Both the position numbers and the translations under genes were made by a program. A model generated the notes under the pieces. It was not told where the DNA came from. It was given only the letters and a program-made list of their open reading frames with translations, and searched no databases. Positions 56,081 through 64,000 of a stretch of 64,000 bases of DNA are shown one piece after another. The stretch is from contig JBGAPI010000007.1 of the NCBI GenBank assembly GCA_044221335.1, positions 1 to 64,000 of the forward strand, read 5' to 3'. Origin of the DNA: JBGAPI01 sp044221335 (GTDB lineage: Bacteria > Pseudomonadota > Gammaproteobacteria > Xanthomonadales > Ahniellaceae). Numbering within the stretch: the stretch's first letter is position 1; each line of letters starts with the position of its first letter.

Positions 56081-57391
56081 ATGTCGACGACCGAACGCCC
56101 GCAGGACGACGAAGGACTGGTCCGCGCCCTCGGCGTGCTGGCGCTGTCGGCGGTCACCGTCAACGCGATCATCGGCAGCGGCATCTTCGCGATGCCCGGC
56201 AATCTCGCCGGCAAGGTCGGCCACTACGCGGCGCTGATGTTCGTGCTGGGCGCGATCGCGATGATCCCGGTGACGCTGTGCTTCGCCGCCGCCGGCAGCC
56301 GGGTCAGCCGCACCGGCGGCGTCTACGCCTACGTCCACCAGGCCTTCGGTCCCTTCCCCGGCTACATCGGCGGCGCGCTGATCTGGTTCTCGAACCTGAC
56401 GGCTTTCGGCGCCGTCACGGCGGCGCTGGCCGATCAGGCAAAGGCCGTCTGGCCCGTGATCGGCGAGCCGGCCGCGCGCGCCGCGCTGATCGTCGCGGTG
56501 GTCGGCGTGCTGGTCGCGATCAATGCCGCCGGCATCCGGCTCGGTGCGCGGGCGCTGATCACCTTCGCCCTGCTGAAGCTCGCGCCGCTGCTGACCTTGA
56601 TCCTGGTCGGCCTGTTCTTCGTGAGCCCCGCCAGCCTCGCGCTCGGCCCGTTGCCGCCGACCGACGCGCTCGGCTACGTGATGCTCAACGTGATCTTCGC
56701 CTACTCCGGCATCGAGACCGCGATGATCCCGAGCGGCGAAGTGCGGGACCCGGCGCGCACCGTGCCGCGTGCCGCGATCATCGGCATGCTGGTGATCGTG
56801 CTGGTCTACGTCGGCATCCAGACGACGGCGGGGGCGGTCCTCGGCGACGCGCTGGCCGGCTCGAAGACGCCGCTCGCCGACATGGCCGGCGTGCTGTGGG
56901 GACCGGGCCGCACGATCCTGCTCGCCACCACCAGCGTGTCGATGCTCGGGCTGCTGCTCGGCTCCGCGTTCGGCAATTCGCGCGGCCTCTACGCGCTGGC
57001 GCGCGATGGCTACCTGCCGGGCGCACTGGCGTCGATCAGCGCGCGCAAGGTGCCGCTGCTGGCGCTCGCGACCTACGGCGGGCTCGGCATCGTGCTCGCG
57101 GTGATCTCCAGCTTCGAGAAGCTGGTGCTGGTGTCGACCGCCGCCGTCTGCCTCGGCTACATCGGCGTCTGCCTCGCCGCGTGGAAGCTGGAGCGCACCG
57201 GTGTCACCAGCCACGGGACCCCGTTCCGACTGTTCGGCGGGCCGCTGATCCCGCTGCTCGGCGTCGCCCTGATGATCGCCGTGCTGACCACGCTGAGCCG
57301 CGACGAGTGGCTGGCGCTGGCGGTGGCGATCGCGATCCTGTCGGCGCTGTTCGTGCTGACCCGCCAGCTCAGCCGACGCGCACGCGGCTGA
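56081..57391 (+). CDS. APC superfamily amino acid permease
   Basis: The 436-residue protein has 12 predicted transmembrane helices and the APC signature in helix 1 (VTVNAIIGSGIFAMPGNLAG), AAGSRVSRTGGVYAYVHQAF, and FAYSGIETAMIPSGEVRDPA RTVPRA. Such proteins import amino acids or polyamines by proton symport or exchange; the substrate cannot be told from the sequence. AGGAG seven bases before ATG 56081 sets the start. Confidence 0.92.
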   Translation: MSTTERPQDDEGLVRALGVLALSAVTVNAIIGSGIFAMPGNLAGKVGHYAALMFVLGAIAMIPVTLCFAAAGSRVSRTGGVYAYVHQAFGPFPGYIGGALIWFSNLTAFGAVTAALADQAKAVWPVIGEPAARAALIVAVVGVLVAINAAGIRLGARALITFALLKLAPLLTLILVGLFFVSPASLALGPLPPTDALGYVMLNVIFAYSGIETAMIPSGEVRDPARTVPRAAIIGMLVIVLVYVGIQTTAGAVLGDALAGSKTPLADMAGVLWGPGRTILLATTSVSMLGLLLGSAFGNSRGLYALARDGYLPGALASISARKVPLLALATYGGLGIVLAVISSFEKLVLVSTAAVCLGYIGVCLAAWKLERTGVTSHGTPFRLFGGPLIPLLGVALMIAVLTTLSRDEWLALAVAIAILSALFVLTRQLSRRARG

Positions 57392-57495
57392 CAATGTTTG
57401 AAGTTGGAGTTGCCACCATCGCACCGCTGGCACTTGATCTTCGCGGCGCCCGCGCTCAGCGTTGCGGGCCGCCGCCGAACCTGCCGGAGACCCCG

Positions 57496-60400
57496 ATGAC
57501 GCGCCCGACGCTCGCCCGCGTTGCATTCGCCTGTGCCGTTGTAGCCGCCTTCGCTACCTCGCCGATTCCGTCGCTGCGCGCCGCCGAGCGGAGCGAGGCG
57601 ATCGGCATCGTCAAGGCGGACGAGGCGAAGAAGGGCCGCGATCCGGTCTACGGTGCGCTCCAGTACCGCCTGGTCGGCCCGAACGTGGGGGGGCGCGTCG
57701 ACCGCGTCGCCGGCATCCCAGGGGACCCGTCGACCTACTATTTCGCCGCGGCCCAGAGCGGCATCTGGAAGACCGACGATGCCGGCCACTCCTGGAAGCC
57801 GATCTTCGAGGACCAGCCGACCCAGTCGACCGGCTCGATCGCGGTGGCGCCGTCCGATCCCAACGTGCTCTACGTCGGCTCCGGCGAGGCCAACATCCGC
57901 GGCAACGTCGCCATCGGCCTCGGCATCTTCAAGTCGACCGACGCCGGCAAGTCCTGGACCCAGGTCTGGAAGACCCACGGGCAGGTCGGCACGCTGATCG
58001 TTCATCCCAACGACCCCGACACGGTCTATGCCGCGGTGCTGGGCTCGCCGTTCGGTCCCGGTCGCGATCGCGGCATCTACCGCAGTCGCGACGGCGGCAA
58101 GAGCTGGCAGAAGGTGCTCTACCGCGACGCCGACAGCGGCGGCGCCGACATCGCCTTCGATCCCTCCAATCCGCGCATCCTGCTGGCGAGCCTGTGGCAG
58201 ACCCGGCGCACGCCATGGAATCTGACCAGTGGCGGCCCCGGCTCCGGCCTGTTCCGCTCGACCGACGGCGGCGACAGCTGGAAGGCGATCGAGTTCGGCG
58301 AGCTGAAGACAAAGGCGGTCGCGGCCAAGCCGGGAGAGCCCTTGCCCACGCCGGCGAAAGGCGCGCCGGATGTCGAGCCGATCGGCAAGATCGGCGTGGC
58401 CTTCGCGCCGTCGCTGCCGAGCCGCGTCTACGCCCTGGTCGAGGCCGAGCACGGTGGCCTGTTCCGCTCCGACGACGGCGGCGAGACCTTCAAGCGGATC
58501 AACGAGTCACGCAGCCTGCGCCAGCGCGCCTGGTACTACTCGACACTGGTGGTCGATCCCGTCGATCCCGACGTGGTCTGGTTCCCGCAGGTGAACCTGC
58601 AGCGCAGCATCGACGGCGGCAAGTCGGTGCAATCGGCGCAGGAGGGGCTGCACCACGGCGACAACCACGACGTCTGGATCGACCCGAAGAATCCCGAGCG
58701 GATGATCGTCGGCAACGACGGCGGCGTGGACCTGACGACCGACGGCGGTCGGACCTGGAGTTCGCCCGATCTGCCGCTCGGCCAGTTCTACAACGTCGCC
58801 GTCGACGACCGCGTCCCCTATCACCTCGGCGGAACGGTACAGGACGAGGGCACGGCCTCCGGTCCGTCCCGCGCGCTGAATGCCGGGGGCAACCTGCTGG
58901 CGCTGTGGAAGTACGTCGGCGGTGGCGAGTCGGGCGACTTCGTCTACGACCCGGTCGAGCCCGGCCAGGTCTACGCCGGCGAATACGGCGGCTACCTGTC
59001 GCACTACGACGAGCGCACCGCGCAGTTGCGCTCGATCACCGCCTATCCCTTCGATCCCTCCGGCCACGGGGCGGTCGACGCGCAGTACCGCTTCCAGTGG
59101 ACCGCGCCGGTCGCGACCTCGCCGCACGACCCGAAGGTGCTCTACCACGGCGCCAACGTCCTGTTCATGACCCGCGATCGCGGCATGAGCTGGACGGCGA
59201 TCAGTCCGGACCTCACCCGCAACGATCCGTCGAAGCAGCAGTGGTCCGGCGGCCCGATCACCGGCGACAACACCACGGTCGAGTTCTACGACACCATCTT
59301 CTCGGTCGCCGAATCGCCGCGGGTCGCTGGCACGATCTGGGTCGGCAGCGACGACGGGCTCGTCCACCTCACCCGCGACGGCGGCAAGAACTGGACGGCG
59401 GTGACGCCGGGGGCGGTGCCGGCCTGGTCGACGGTGGAATGCATCACGCCGTCGCGCTGGGAGGACGGCACGGCGTACGTCGCCGTCGACGCGCATCGCC
59501 TCGACGACCATCGGCCCTACCTGTTCAAGACCCGCGACTTCGGCAAGAGCTGGCAACGCCTCGACCAGGGCCTGCCGGCCGACATGTCGGTGCTGACGGT
59601 GAAGGAGGACGAACGCGACCCGCAGCTGCTCTACCTCGGCGGCGAACGCGGCGTGTTCCTGTCGCGCGACGGCGGCGCCCGCTTCGAGCCGCTGAAGCTG
59701 AACCTGCCGGCAGTCGCCGTGACCGATCTCGAGACCCGCCACGACGACCTGATCGTGGCGACCCGCGGTCGGGCGCTGTGGATCCTCGAGGACCTCGACG
59801 CGCTGCGCCACGCCGATGCGGCCGCGCGCGCGGCGGCGCTGCAGCTGTGGCCGGGCAAGCCGGCGCCGCGCTGGCGGATGGAGGGGCGCTGGAGCGATGC
59901 GGCCAAGATCGACGACGCGCCGGTCGGCGCCGTGCTGTCGTACTGGCTGAAGGACGCGCCCGCCGGCGAGCTGGCCCTGGAGATCAGCGACGCGGACGGC
60001 AAGCTGGTCCGCACGCTGTCGTCCGTGCCGAAGCCGCCGCGCTTCGCCGAAGACGACCCCGACGAGCCGACCAAGCCGGCCGAGCCCGAACTCACCAAGG
60101 AGCAGGGCTTCAACCGCATCGTCTGGGACCTCCGCCACCGCGAGCCGCGGCGGCTGGAGAAGGCCAAGACCGACATCGGCAATCCCGAGATCGCTCCGAT
60201 GGCGGCGCCCGGGACCTACCATGCGAAGCTCACCGTCGACGTCGGCCTGCCCACGGCACGCTCGGTGAGCGCCGACCTGGTGGTGACCGCCGACCCGCGC
60301 CTGGCGCTCGGCGTCGACGACATCCGGACCAACGTCGCGTTCTCGCTCGGCATCCGCGACGCGATGGACCGCGCCCTCGACCTGATCGACAACGTGCGGG

Positions 60401-60783
60401 CCACCCGCGAGCAGGTCTCCGAACTCGGGAAGCGCCTCGGCACCGACCCGGCACGGAAGAACCTGGTCGAGCAGTCGGTCGCGCTGGCGAAGCGCTGCGA
60501 CGACATCGAGGCGCGCCTGCACAACCCGAAGGCGGAGGTGGTCTACGACATCCTCGCCCAGCGGGGCGGCGCGAAGCTCTACTCGCAGCTGGCCTTCCTG
60601 ATCGCGAACGTCGACAGCTCCGATTCGCCGCCGACCGCCGCCCAGCGCCAGCGCTACAACGCGCTCGACGCGGAGATCGGCGCGCTGCGCGACGAGGTGG
60701 CGAAGATGCGCGCCACCGACATCGCCAATCTCGAGCAGGCGCTGGAGGCGGCCAAGGTGCCGCGGATCGTGCTGCCACATTGA
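57496..60783 (+). CDS. Secreted VPS10/sortilin-like BNR-repeat protein
   Basis: The 1095-residue protein starts MTRPTLARVAFACAVVAAFA, a signal peptide; GGAGA lies six bases before the ATG. Residues about 55-750 carry many Asp-box/BNR repeats (IWKTDDAGHSWKP, IFKSTDAGKSWTQ, IYRSRDGGKSWQK, LFRSTDGGDSW) of the large propeller often annotated glycosyl hydrolase or VPS10 domain protein. A beta-sandwich (about 800-940) and a C-terminal helical, coiled-coil part (about 960-1095, RATREQVSELGKRLG) follow. These two parts are standard in this family. No DGFE tail. The substrate is unknown. Confidence 0.9.
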   Translation: MTRPTLARVAFACAVVAAFATSPIPSLRAAERSEAIGIVKADEAKKGRDPVYGALQYRLVGPNVGGRVDRVAGIPGDPSTYYFAAAQSGIWKTDDAGHSWKPIFEDQPTQSTGSIAVAPSDPNVLYVGSGEANIRGNVAIGLGIFKSTDAGKSWTQVWKTHGQVGTLIVHPNDPDTVYAAVLGSPFGPGRDRGIYRSRDGGKSWQKVLYRDADSGGADIAFDPSNPRILLASLWQTRRTPWNLTSGGPGSGLFRSTDGGDSWKAIEFGELKTKAVAAKPGEPLPTPAKGAPDVEPIGKIGVAFAPSLPSRVYALVEAEHGGLFRSDDGGETFKRINESRSLRQRAWYYSTLVVDPVDPDVVWFPQVNLQRSIDGGKSVQSAQEGLHHGDNHDVWIDPKNPERMIVGNDGGVDLTTDGGRTWSSPDLPLGQFYNVAVDDRVPYHLGGTVQDEGTASGPSRALNAGGNLLALWKYVGGGESGDFVYDPVEPGQVYAGEYGGYLSHYDERTAQLRSITAYPFDPSGHGAVDAQYRFQWTAPVATSPHDPKVLYHGANVLFMTRDRGMSWTAISPDLTRNDPSKQQWSGGPITGDNTTVEFYDTIFSVAESPRVAGTIWVGSDDGLVHLTRDGGKNWTAVTPGAVPAWSTVECITPSRWEDGTAYVAVDAHRLDDHRPYLFKTRDFGKSWQRLDQGLPADMSVLTVKEDERDPQLLYLGGERGVFLSRDGGARFEPLKLNLPAVAVTDLETRHDDLIVATRGRALWILEDLDALRHADAAARAAALQLWPGKPAPRWRMEGRWSDAAKIDDAPVGAVLSYWLKDAPAGELALEISDADGKLVRTLSSVPKPPRFAEDDPDEPTKPAEPELTKEQGFNRIVWDLRHREPRRLEKAKTDIGNPEIAPMAAPGTYHAKLTVDVGLPTARSVSADLVVTADPRLALGVDDIRTNVAFSLGIRDAMDRALDLIDNVRATREQVSELGKRLGTDPARKNLVEQSVALAKRCDDIEARLHNPKAEVVYDILAQRGGAKLYSQLAFLIANVDSSDSPPTAAQRQRYNALDAEIGALRDEVAKMRATDIANLEQALEAAKVPRIVLPH

Positions 60784-60791
60784 CCATGCCT

Positions 60792-60817
60792 CCCTCTCCC
60801 CGGTCACGGGGGGAGGG
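60792..60817. terminator. GC-rich hairpin between convergent genes
   Basis: Arms ccctctccccg and cggggggaggg pair over 11 bases (one G-U) around a four-base loop. It lies nine bases after the VPS10-like gene stop and 13 bases after the M28 peptidase stop on the other strand. It has no T-tract, but the position fits a bidirectional terminator. Confidence 0.6.
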
Positions 60818-60830
60818 CGGTGTGGGAACG

Positions 60831-61637
60831 TCAGCGCAACCGGGCGCACTCCACCGTATCGAGCTTCCGCAGCACCGCCCACGCGAATCGCTCGCTGTCC
60901 GCCAGCGCCGCGACGTCGATCGTGGCGCGCTCGTCGCGCGCGCTGTGCAGGATGCTCGTCCAGTCGCGCGAGACCCCGTGCAGCGTGAGCGCCGGGATCG
61001 AGCGGTGGCGGAAGGAGCTGGAGTCGGCGTCGGCGTTGAACAGCGGCGCGACGCGCAGCGTGCGGCCTTCGCCGGCGGCGACCGAGCGCGCGAGCTCGAT
61101 CATCGTGCGGTTCGAGGCGTTGCTCATCACCTGCACCGGGCCGAGGCCGAAGCTGTCGAGGTTCAGCATCGCGCAGATGCCGAGGCGACCCTGGCGGTCG
61201 AGCGCGCGCACCATCGCGATCGAGCCGAGGCGGCCGTCCTCCTCGCGCCCGAACGCGACGAAGTCGACCGCCCGTTTCGGTGCCTGTTCCCGCAGTCGTC
61301 GATACAGCGAGACGATCAGGCTGATACCGCTCCAGTCGTCGATCACGCCGCAGCCGGCGGCGACCTTGTCGTAGTGGGCGCCGACCACGATCCGCTCGTC
61401 CTCGACGCCGGGGATGTGCACGCGCAGGTTGGTGACCGCGCCGAGCTTGTCGATGTGCAGGTCGTCGGCCGCCGCGCCGGCGTCGCGGAATGCTTCGAGG
61501 ACCTTGTCGAGGCGATCGCGGTTGGCGCAGGGGGCGAGGTCGAGGGTGGCAGTGAGCTGGGTGCGGTGGGGATCGGGGTCGGCGGCTGCGGCGGTGGCCG
61601 TGACGAGGAACAGGAACAGGGTCGACAGTCTGGACAT
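60831..61637 (-). CDS. Secreted M28 family zinc aminopeptidase
   Basis: The 268-residue protein starts MSRLSTLFLFLVTATAAAAD, a signal peptide. M28 metal ligands are visible: His-Asp in VVGAHYDK, Asp in GVIDDWSG, catalytic Glu pair in FGREEDGRLGSIAM, Asp in ICAMLNLDSFG and the late His in LHGVSRDWTSILHSARDE. It should cleave N-terminal residues from peptides in the periplasm or outside. It is the last of four minus-strand genes running from the window end. Confidence 0.9.
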   Translation of the reverse strand: MSRLSTLFLFLVTATAAAADPDPHRTQLTATLDLAPCANRDRLDKVLEAFRDAGAAADDLHIDKLGAVTNLRVHIPGVEDERIVVGAHYDKVAAGCGVIDDWSGISLIVSLYRRLREQAPKRAVDFVAFGREEDGRLGSIAMVRALDRQGRLGICAMLNLDSFGLGPVQVMSNASNRTMIELARSVAAGEGRTLRVAPLFNADADSSSFRHRSIPALTLHGVSRDWTSILHSARDERATIDVAALADSERFAWAVLRKLDTVECARLR

Positions 61638-61726
61638 GCGGATTTCCCGGGGTACGGCGACAGGACGCGGTGGAAGTGAAATTCGTCGTGCCGCTCCTGC
61701 ATCACGGCTCACGCCGCGCCTGCAGG

Positions 61727-62659
61727 TCAGCCGGGATCGTAGGGTCCGCGTCCCGGCAACGCCCACAGCAGCCCCCGCGTGGCGATCGCCGGCGCCACGG
61801 TGAGGTGATCCTCGTCCGCGATCACGCCGCTGTCGATCGTCAGCGACGGGTACTTGCGGCGCTTCAGCGTGCGCTCGAACACCTGCATGTCGCGGACCAG
61901 ATCGTTGTGGCGGTTGTAGCGCGGCGCGGCGCTGACCGCCTCGAAGCTGCCGCAGTACATCCGGACGCGGGCGTCGAGGTCCTTGTTCTTGCCCGCGTAG
62001 TCCGCTTCGCGGCGCAGCGTCGCGTGATCGTCGAACCACAGCGAGGGGCTGCCGAGGATGTAGTGGCGGAAGGTGTCCGGCGCCTCGAACAGCGCCTGCA
62101 TGCCGAACAGCGACCCGTAGGAGTGGCCGAGGAAGACGCGGCGCGCCGGGTCGATCCGGTACTTCGACTCGACGAAGGGCAACAGCTGGCGGCGGACGTA
62201 GCGGAGATAGCGCGAAGCCTCGCCGTACAGCGCACCGCTGTAGTCCTCGCCGGGCTTGCGCTTGCGGGACAAAGGGTTGCTCGGCGTGTAGTCGCGCATC
62301 CGCGCGTTGGCCGACAGCTCGCCGCGCGGCGGCGCGAGACCCACCAGCACGAAGTCCTCGATGTTGCGTCCCCCCTGGCCGACGCGCGGACGCAGGCTGT
62401 GCAGCAGCGGGAAGGCGTAGGGCGCGTCGGCGACATAGACCGCGGGGTAGCGACGCGCGTCGGAGTCGGCATAGCCTGCCGGCAGGTCGATCCAGGCCTG
62501 GTAGGGCCGGCCGCTGTCGGTCTCGGGGATCTCGTGGACGTGCGAGTCGGCGAAGGCGAAGGCGCTGTCGGCGACCTCGATATTGTTCGCGGCCTGCGTT
62601 GCCGCGGCGAGCGGGGCGAGAGCGGCGCCGAACAGCACGGCGCGACGGTCGGGATTCAT
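61727..62659 (-). CDS. Secreted alpha/beta hydrolase, esterase-D/IroE-like
   Basis: The 310-residue protein has a signal peptide (MNPDRRAVLFGAALAPLAAA). The fold is that of the COG2819 esterases: RRYPAVYVADAPYAFPLL, IEDFVLVGLAP, RVFLGHSYGSLFG with the nucleophile Ser in GHSYG, and the acid/His region DEDHLTVAPAIATRG. Relatives hydrolyse siderophores, feruloyl or other esters; the substrate here is unknown. An RRAV-type twin-Arg is present near the start, but the motif is too weak to call Tat export. Confidence 0.87.
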   Translation of the reverse strand: MNPDRRAVLFGAALAPLAAATQAANNIEVADSAFAFADSHVHEIPETDSGRPYQAWIDLPAGYADSDARRYPAVYVADAPYAFPLLHSLRPRVGQGGRNIEDFVLVGLAPPRGELSANARMRDYTPSNPLSRKRKPGEDYSGALYGEASRYLRYVRRQLLPFVESKYRIDPARRVFLGHSYGSLFGMQALFEAPDTFRHYILGSPSLWFDDHATLRREADYAGKNKDLDARVRMYCGSFEAVSAAPRYNRHNDLVRDMQVFERTLKRRKYPSLTIDSGVIADEDHLTVAPAIATRGLLWALPGRGPYDPG

Positions 62660-62716
62660 CCGGGGAGGGGTCGCTGCGGGGTGGGCCGCGCAGGATACCC
62701 GGCGCGACCTTTCCGA

Positions 62717-63523
62717 TCAGCCGGCGGCCGCGAGCGGACGCAGGGGCGCGAACACCGCCCGGGCCGCGGCGCCGAGCATCCCGAGGAACAGCAGCGGCAG
62801 CAGGACCGTCTGCACCACGAACACCGCGGCGAGCCTGATCATGTGCTCGGCCAGTCCTTCGGCGCGCTGCTTGACCGCCTCGATCGCTTCGCGCGGATTC
62901 GGCACTTCCGCCAGGTAGCGCTTCATCCGGTCGACCAGGCTCTCGTCCGGTGGTGCCTCGGCGACGGTGAACTCCGGCGCTTTCAGCTGCGCCTGCTCGG
63001 CGGCGTATTCCGGCGCGAGCACGAGCTGGTAGACGCCCTCGCTGGTCAGCGCGAGCAGCGGGATGACGAGGCGCAGCAGCAGGACCAGCGCGGCGGCGCG
63101 GACCAGCAGCCGCGGCGGCGGTCGCGCGCGCAGCGTCAGCAGGCCGACCAGCAGCAGCATCGCGCTGACCAGCAGGCAGAACGGCCACGACGACAGCGCC
63201 AGCAGCAGCAGCCGCTCGCTGGCGAAGGCGACGGTCGCGGCCAGCATCAAGCTGGAGAACTGCTCGACCAGATCGTCGATCGGCTCCAGGACCGCGCCGG
63301 GCTGGATCGAGCCGCCGACGCCGATCTTCACCTCGACGGTCGTCGACTGCGCGGCGGAGAGCACGGCGTTGATCGTGCGCGCCGCGGCGAAGGTCGTCAG
63401 CGCGCGCTGGAAACCGGCGTCGATCTGCCGCTCCGCGAATTCGTCGAGCGGCCGGAGCCAGGTCACGCCGATCAGCGCGACTATCAGCAGCAGCCACCCG
63501 GGTCGGGTCGACGGGGTCGTCAT
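62717..63523 (-). CDS. Integral membrane protein, unknown function
   Basis: The 268-residue protein has an N-terminal helix (about 10-24), a large hydrophilic segment (about 28-80, containing the ARTINAVLSAAQSTTVEVKI stretch), three central helices (about 90-165), an acidic loop (about 170-220) and a final helix (about 230-258). I do not recognise a family, although the pattern is like conserved membrane proteins of proteobacteria. It starts 22 bases after the GFA gene stop and may share its transcript. Confidence 0.7.
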   Translation of the reverse strand: MTTPSTRPGWLLLIVALIGVTWLRPLDEFAERQIDAGFQRALTTFAAARTINAVLSAAQSTTVEVKIGVGGSIQPGAVLEPIDDLVEQFSSLMLAATVAFASERLLLLALSSWPFCLLVSAMLLLVGLLTLRARPPPRLLVRAAALVLLLRLVIPLLALTSEGVYQLVLAPEYAAEQAQLKAPEFTVAEAPPDESLVDRMKRYLAEVPNPREAIEAVKQRAEGLAEHMIRLAAVFVVQTVLLPLLFLGMLGAAARAVFAPLRPLAAAG

Positions 63524-63545
63524 CGGCGGCCTCGCGGATCGCGCC

Positions 63546-64000
63546 TCAGGATTCCGGCCACACCGGCGCCTCGCGCCAGGCCTGAATCGCGGGTGCAAGC
63601 GCGACGCGGCGCTCGAGGCTGCTCGTCGACCAGACGGCCTCGAGCTCGTAGAACACCGCGAACGACGGCGTGTCCGGGGCGAGCGTCACCCAGGGCTGCT
63701 TCGAGCGGGTGAAGATGTGGGCGTCGGGTGGCAGCGCGTCCGGCGTGTCGAGCGTGCCGACCCGGACGAAGCGCGTTGCCGGTCCCGACCCGCCGTAGTT
63801 GCTCCAGACCGCGATCCGGCAGTTCGGGCAGCGCGCGATCCGCTGGCCGCGACCGCTGTCCGACGGCGTGATCACGAGCTCGGGCTCCGCGCCGAGGTGC
63901 ACCACCCGATCCGCCTCGATCATCGCATTCAATGCGAACGACGCGCCGGTCTCGCGCTGGCAGGAGCGGCAATGACAGCAATGCACGATCAGCGGCGCCG
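63546..64000 (-). CDS. GFA/CENP-V family protein, 5' end cut by the window
   Basis: At least 151 residues are visible. The frame stays open to the window end, and the family normally has about 20 more residues before the CHCRSCQRETGASF motif, so the GTG at 63986 is not the true start. Zinc ligands CHC-x2-C, CPNC and the GRGQRIARCPNCR segment mark a glutathione-dependent formaldehyde-activating (GFA/CENP-V) fold. True formaldehyde-activating activity is proven for few members. Confidence 0.88.
   Translation of the reverse strand, partial: APLIVHCCHCRSCQRETGASFALNAMIEADRVVHLGAEPELVITPSDSGRGQRIARCPNCRIAVWSNYGGSGPATRFVRVGTLDTPDALPPDAHIFTRSKQPWVTLAPDTPSFAVFYELEAVWSTSSLERRVALAPAIQAWREAPVWPES

Noticed and set aside
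63546..63986. Complete GFA gene starting at GTG 63986
   Set aside because: The frame remains open to the window end, and the family has residues before the first Cys motif, so the gene is cut.

Overview
The window is GC-rich chromosomal DNA of a gammaproteobacterium, most probably of the Lysobacterales (Xanthomonadales), Rhodanobacteraceae-like. This is inferred from the radC / coaBC-dut-algC block, the divergent darP (yjgA) / pmbA pair, DUF4124 and DUF3297 proteins, SufT, GTAG-type REP elements, and several secreted proteins ending in a Phe-x-Asp-Gly-Phe-Glu tail. I found no rRNA, tRNA, CRISPR array, transposase, integrase or phage gene.

Layout. 1-6964: REP cluster, DUF481 outer-membrane protein, DUF4124 protein, then the housekeeping set algC (with a membrane-anchored N-terminal extension), dut and coaBC on the minus strand, and radC divergent from them. 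7197-23921: the main accessory region, four large secreted proteins on the plus strand. Two (about 1.9-2.1 kilo-residues) and one shorter relative share the same C-terminal half (cohesin-like plus FG-GAP repeats) but carry different N-termini: a Kelch-like propeller, a seven-repeat RCC1 propeller, or none. The fourth is a GH44 endoglucanase/xyloglucanase. All four end in the same tail. 24174-30951: a small membrane protein, a TPR-PAS-PAS-GGDEF diguanylate cyclase, an NTP_transf_6 protein, a PNPOx-like flavoprotein, a DUF1801 protein and an acyltransferase, separated by many REP elements, several of which supply the stop codon of the adjacent gene. 31291-37360: an ECF sigma factor, a transmembrane Ser/Thr kinase with TPRs and a secreted beta-helix protein with the tail, arranged as one likely operon. 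37425-42147: LMW-PTP-like protein, small secreted protein and a large BNR-repeat lipoprotein. 42228-47345: darP, pmbA, an RRM protein, a cold-shock protein, dusA and a CtlX-like hydrolase. 47482-50385: a sialidase-like secreted protein with FN3 domains and the tail. 50524-64000: DUF3297, an orphan, a CPBP protease, a cNMP-DUF1003 fusion, msrB, sufT, an APC permease, a VPS10/BNR protein, an M28 peptidase, an esterase, a membrane protein and a GFA protein cut by the window end.

The most notable signal is the exact C-terminal hydrophobic-Phe-x-(Asp/Ser)-Gly-Phe-Glu tail on six unrelated secreted proteins. It is conserved at the protein level with variable codons, and I do not recognise it as a named sorting signal. 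Next are the interchangeable-propeller protein family, the REP elements whose GTAG foot provides stop codons, and the sigma-kinase-beta-helix operon.
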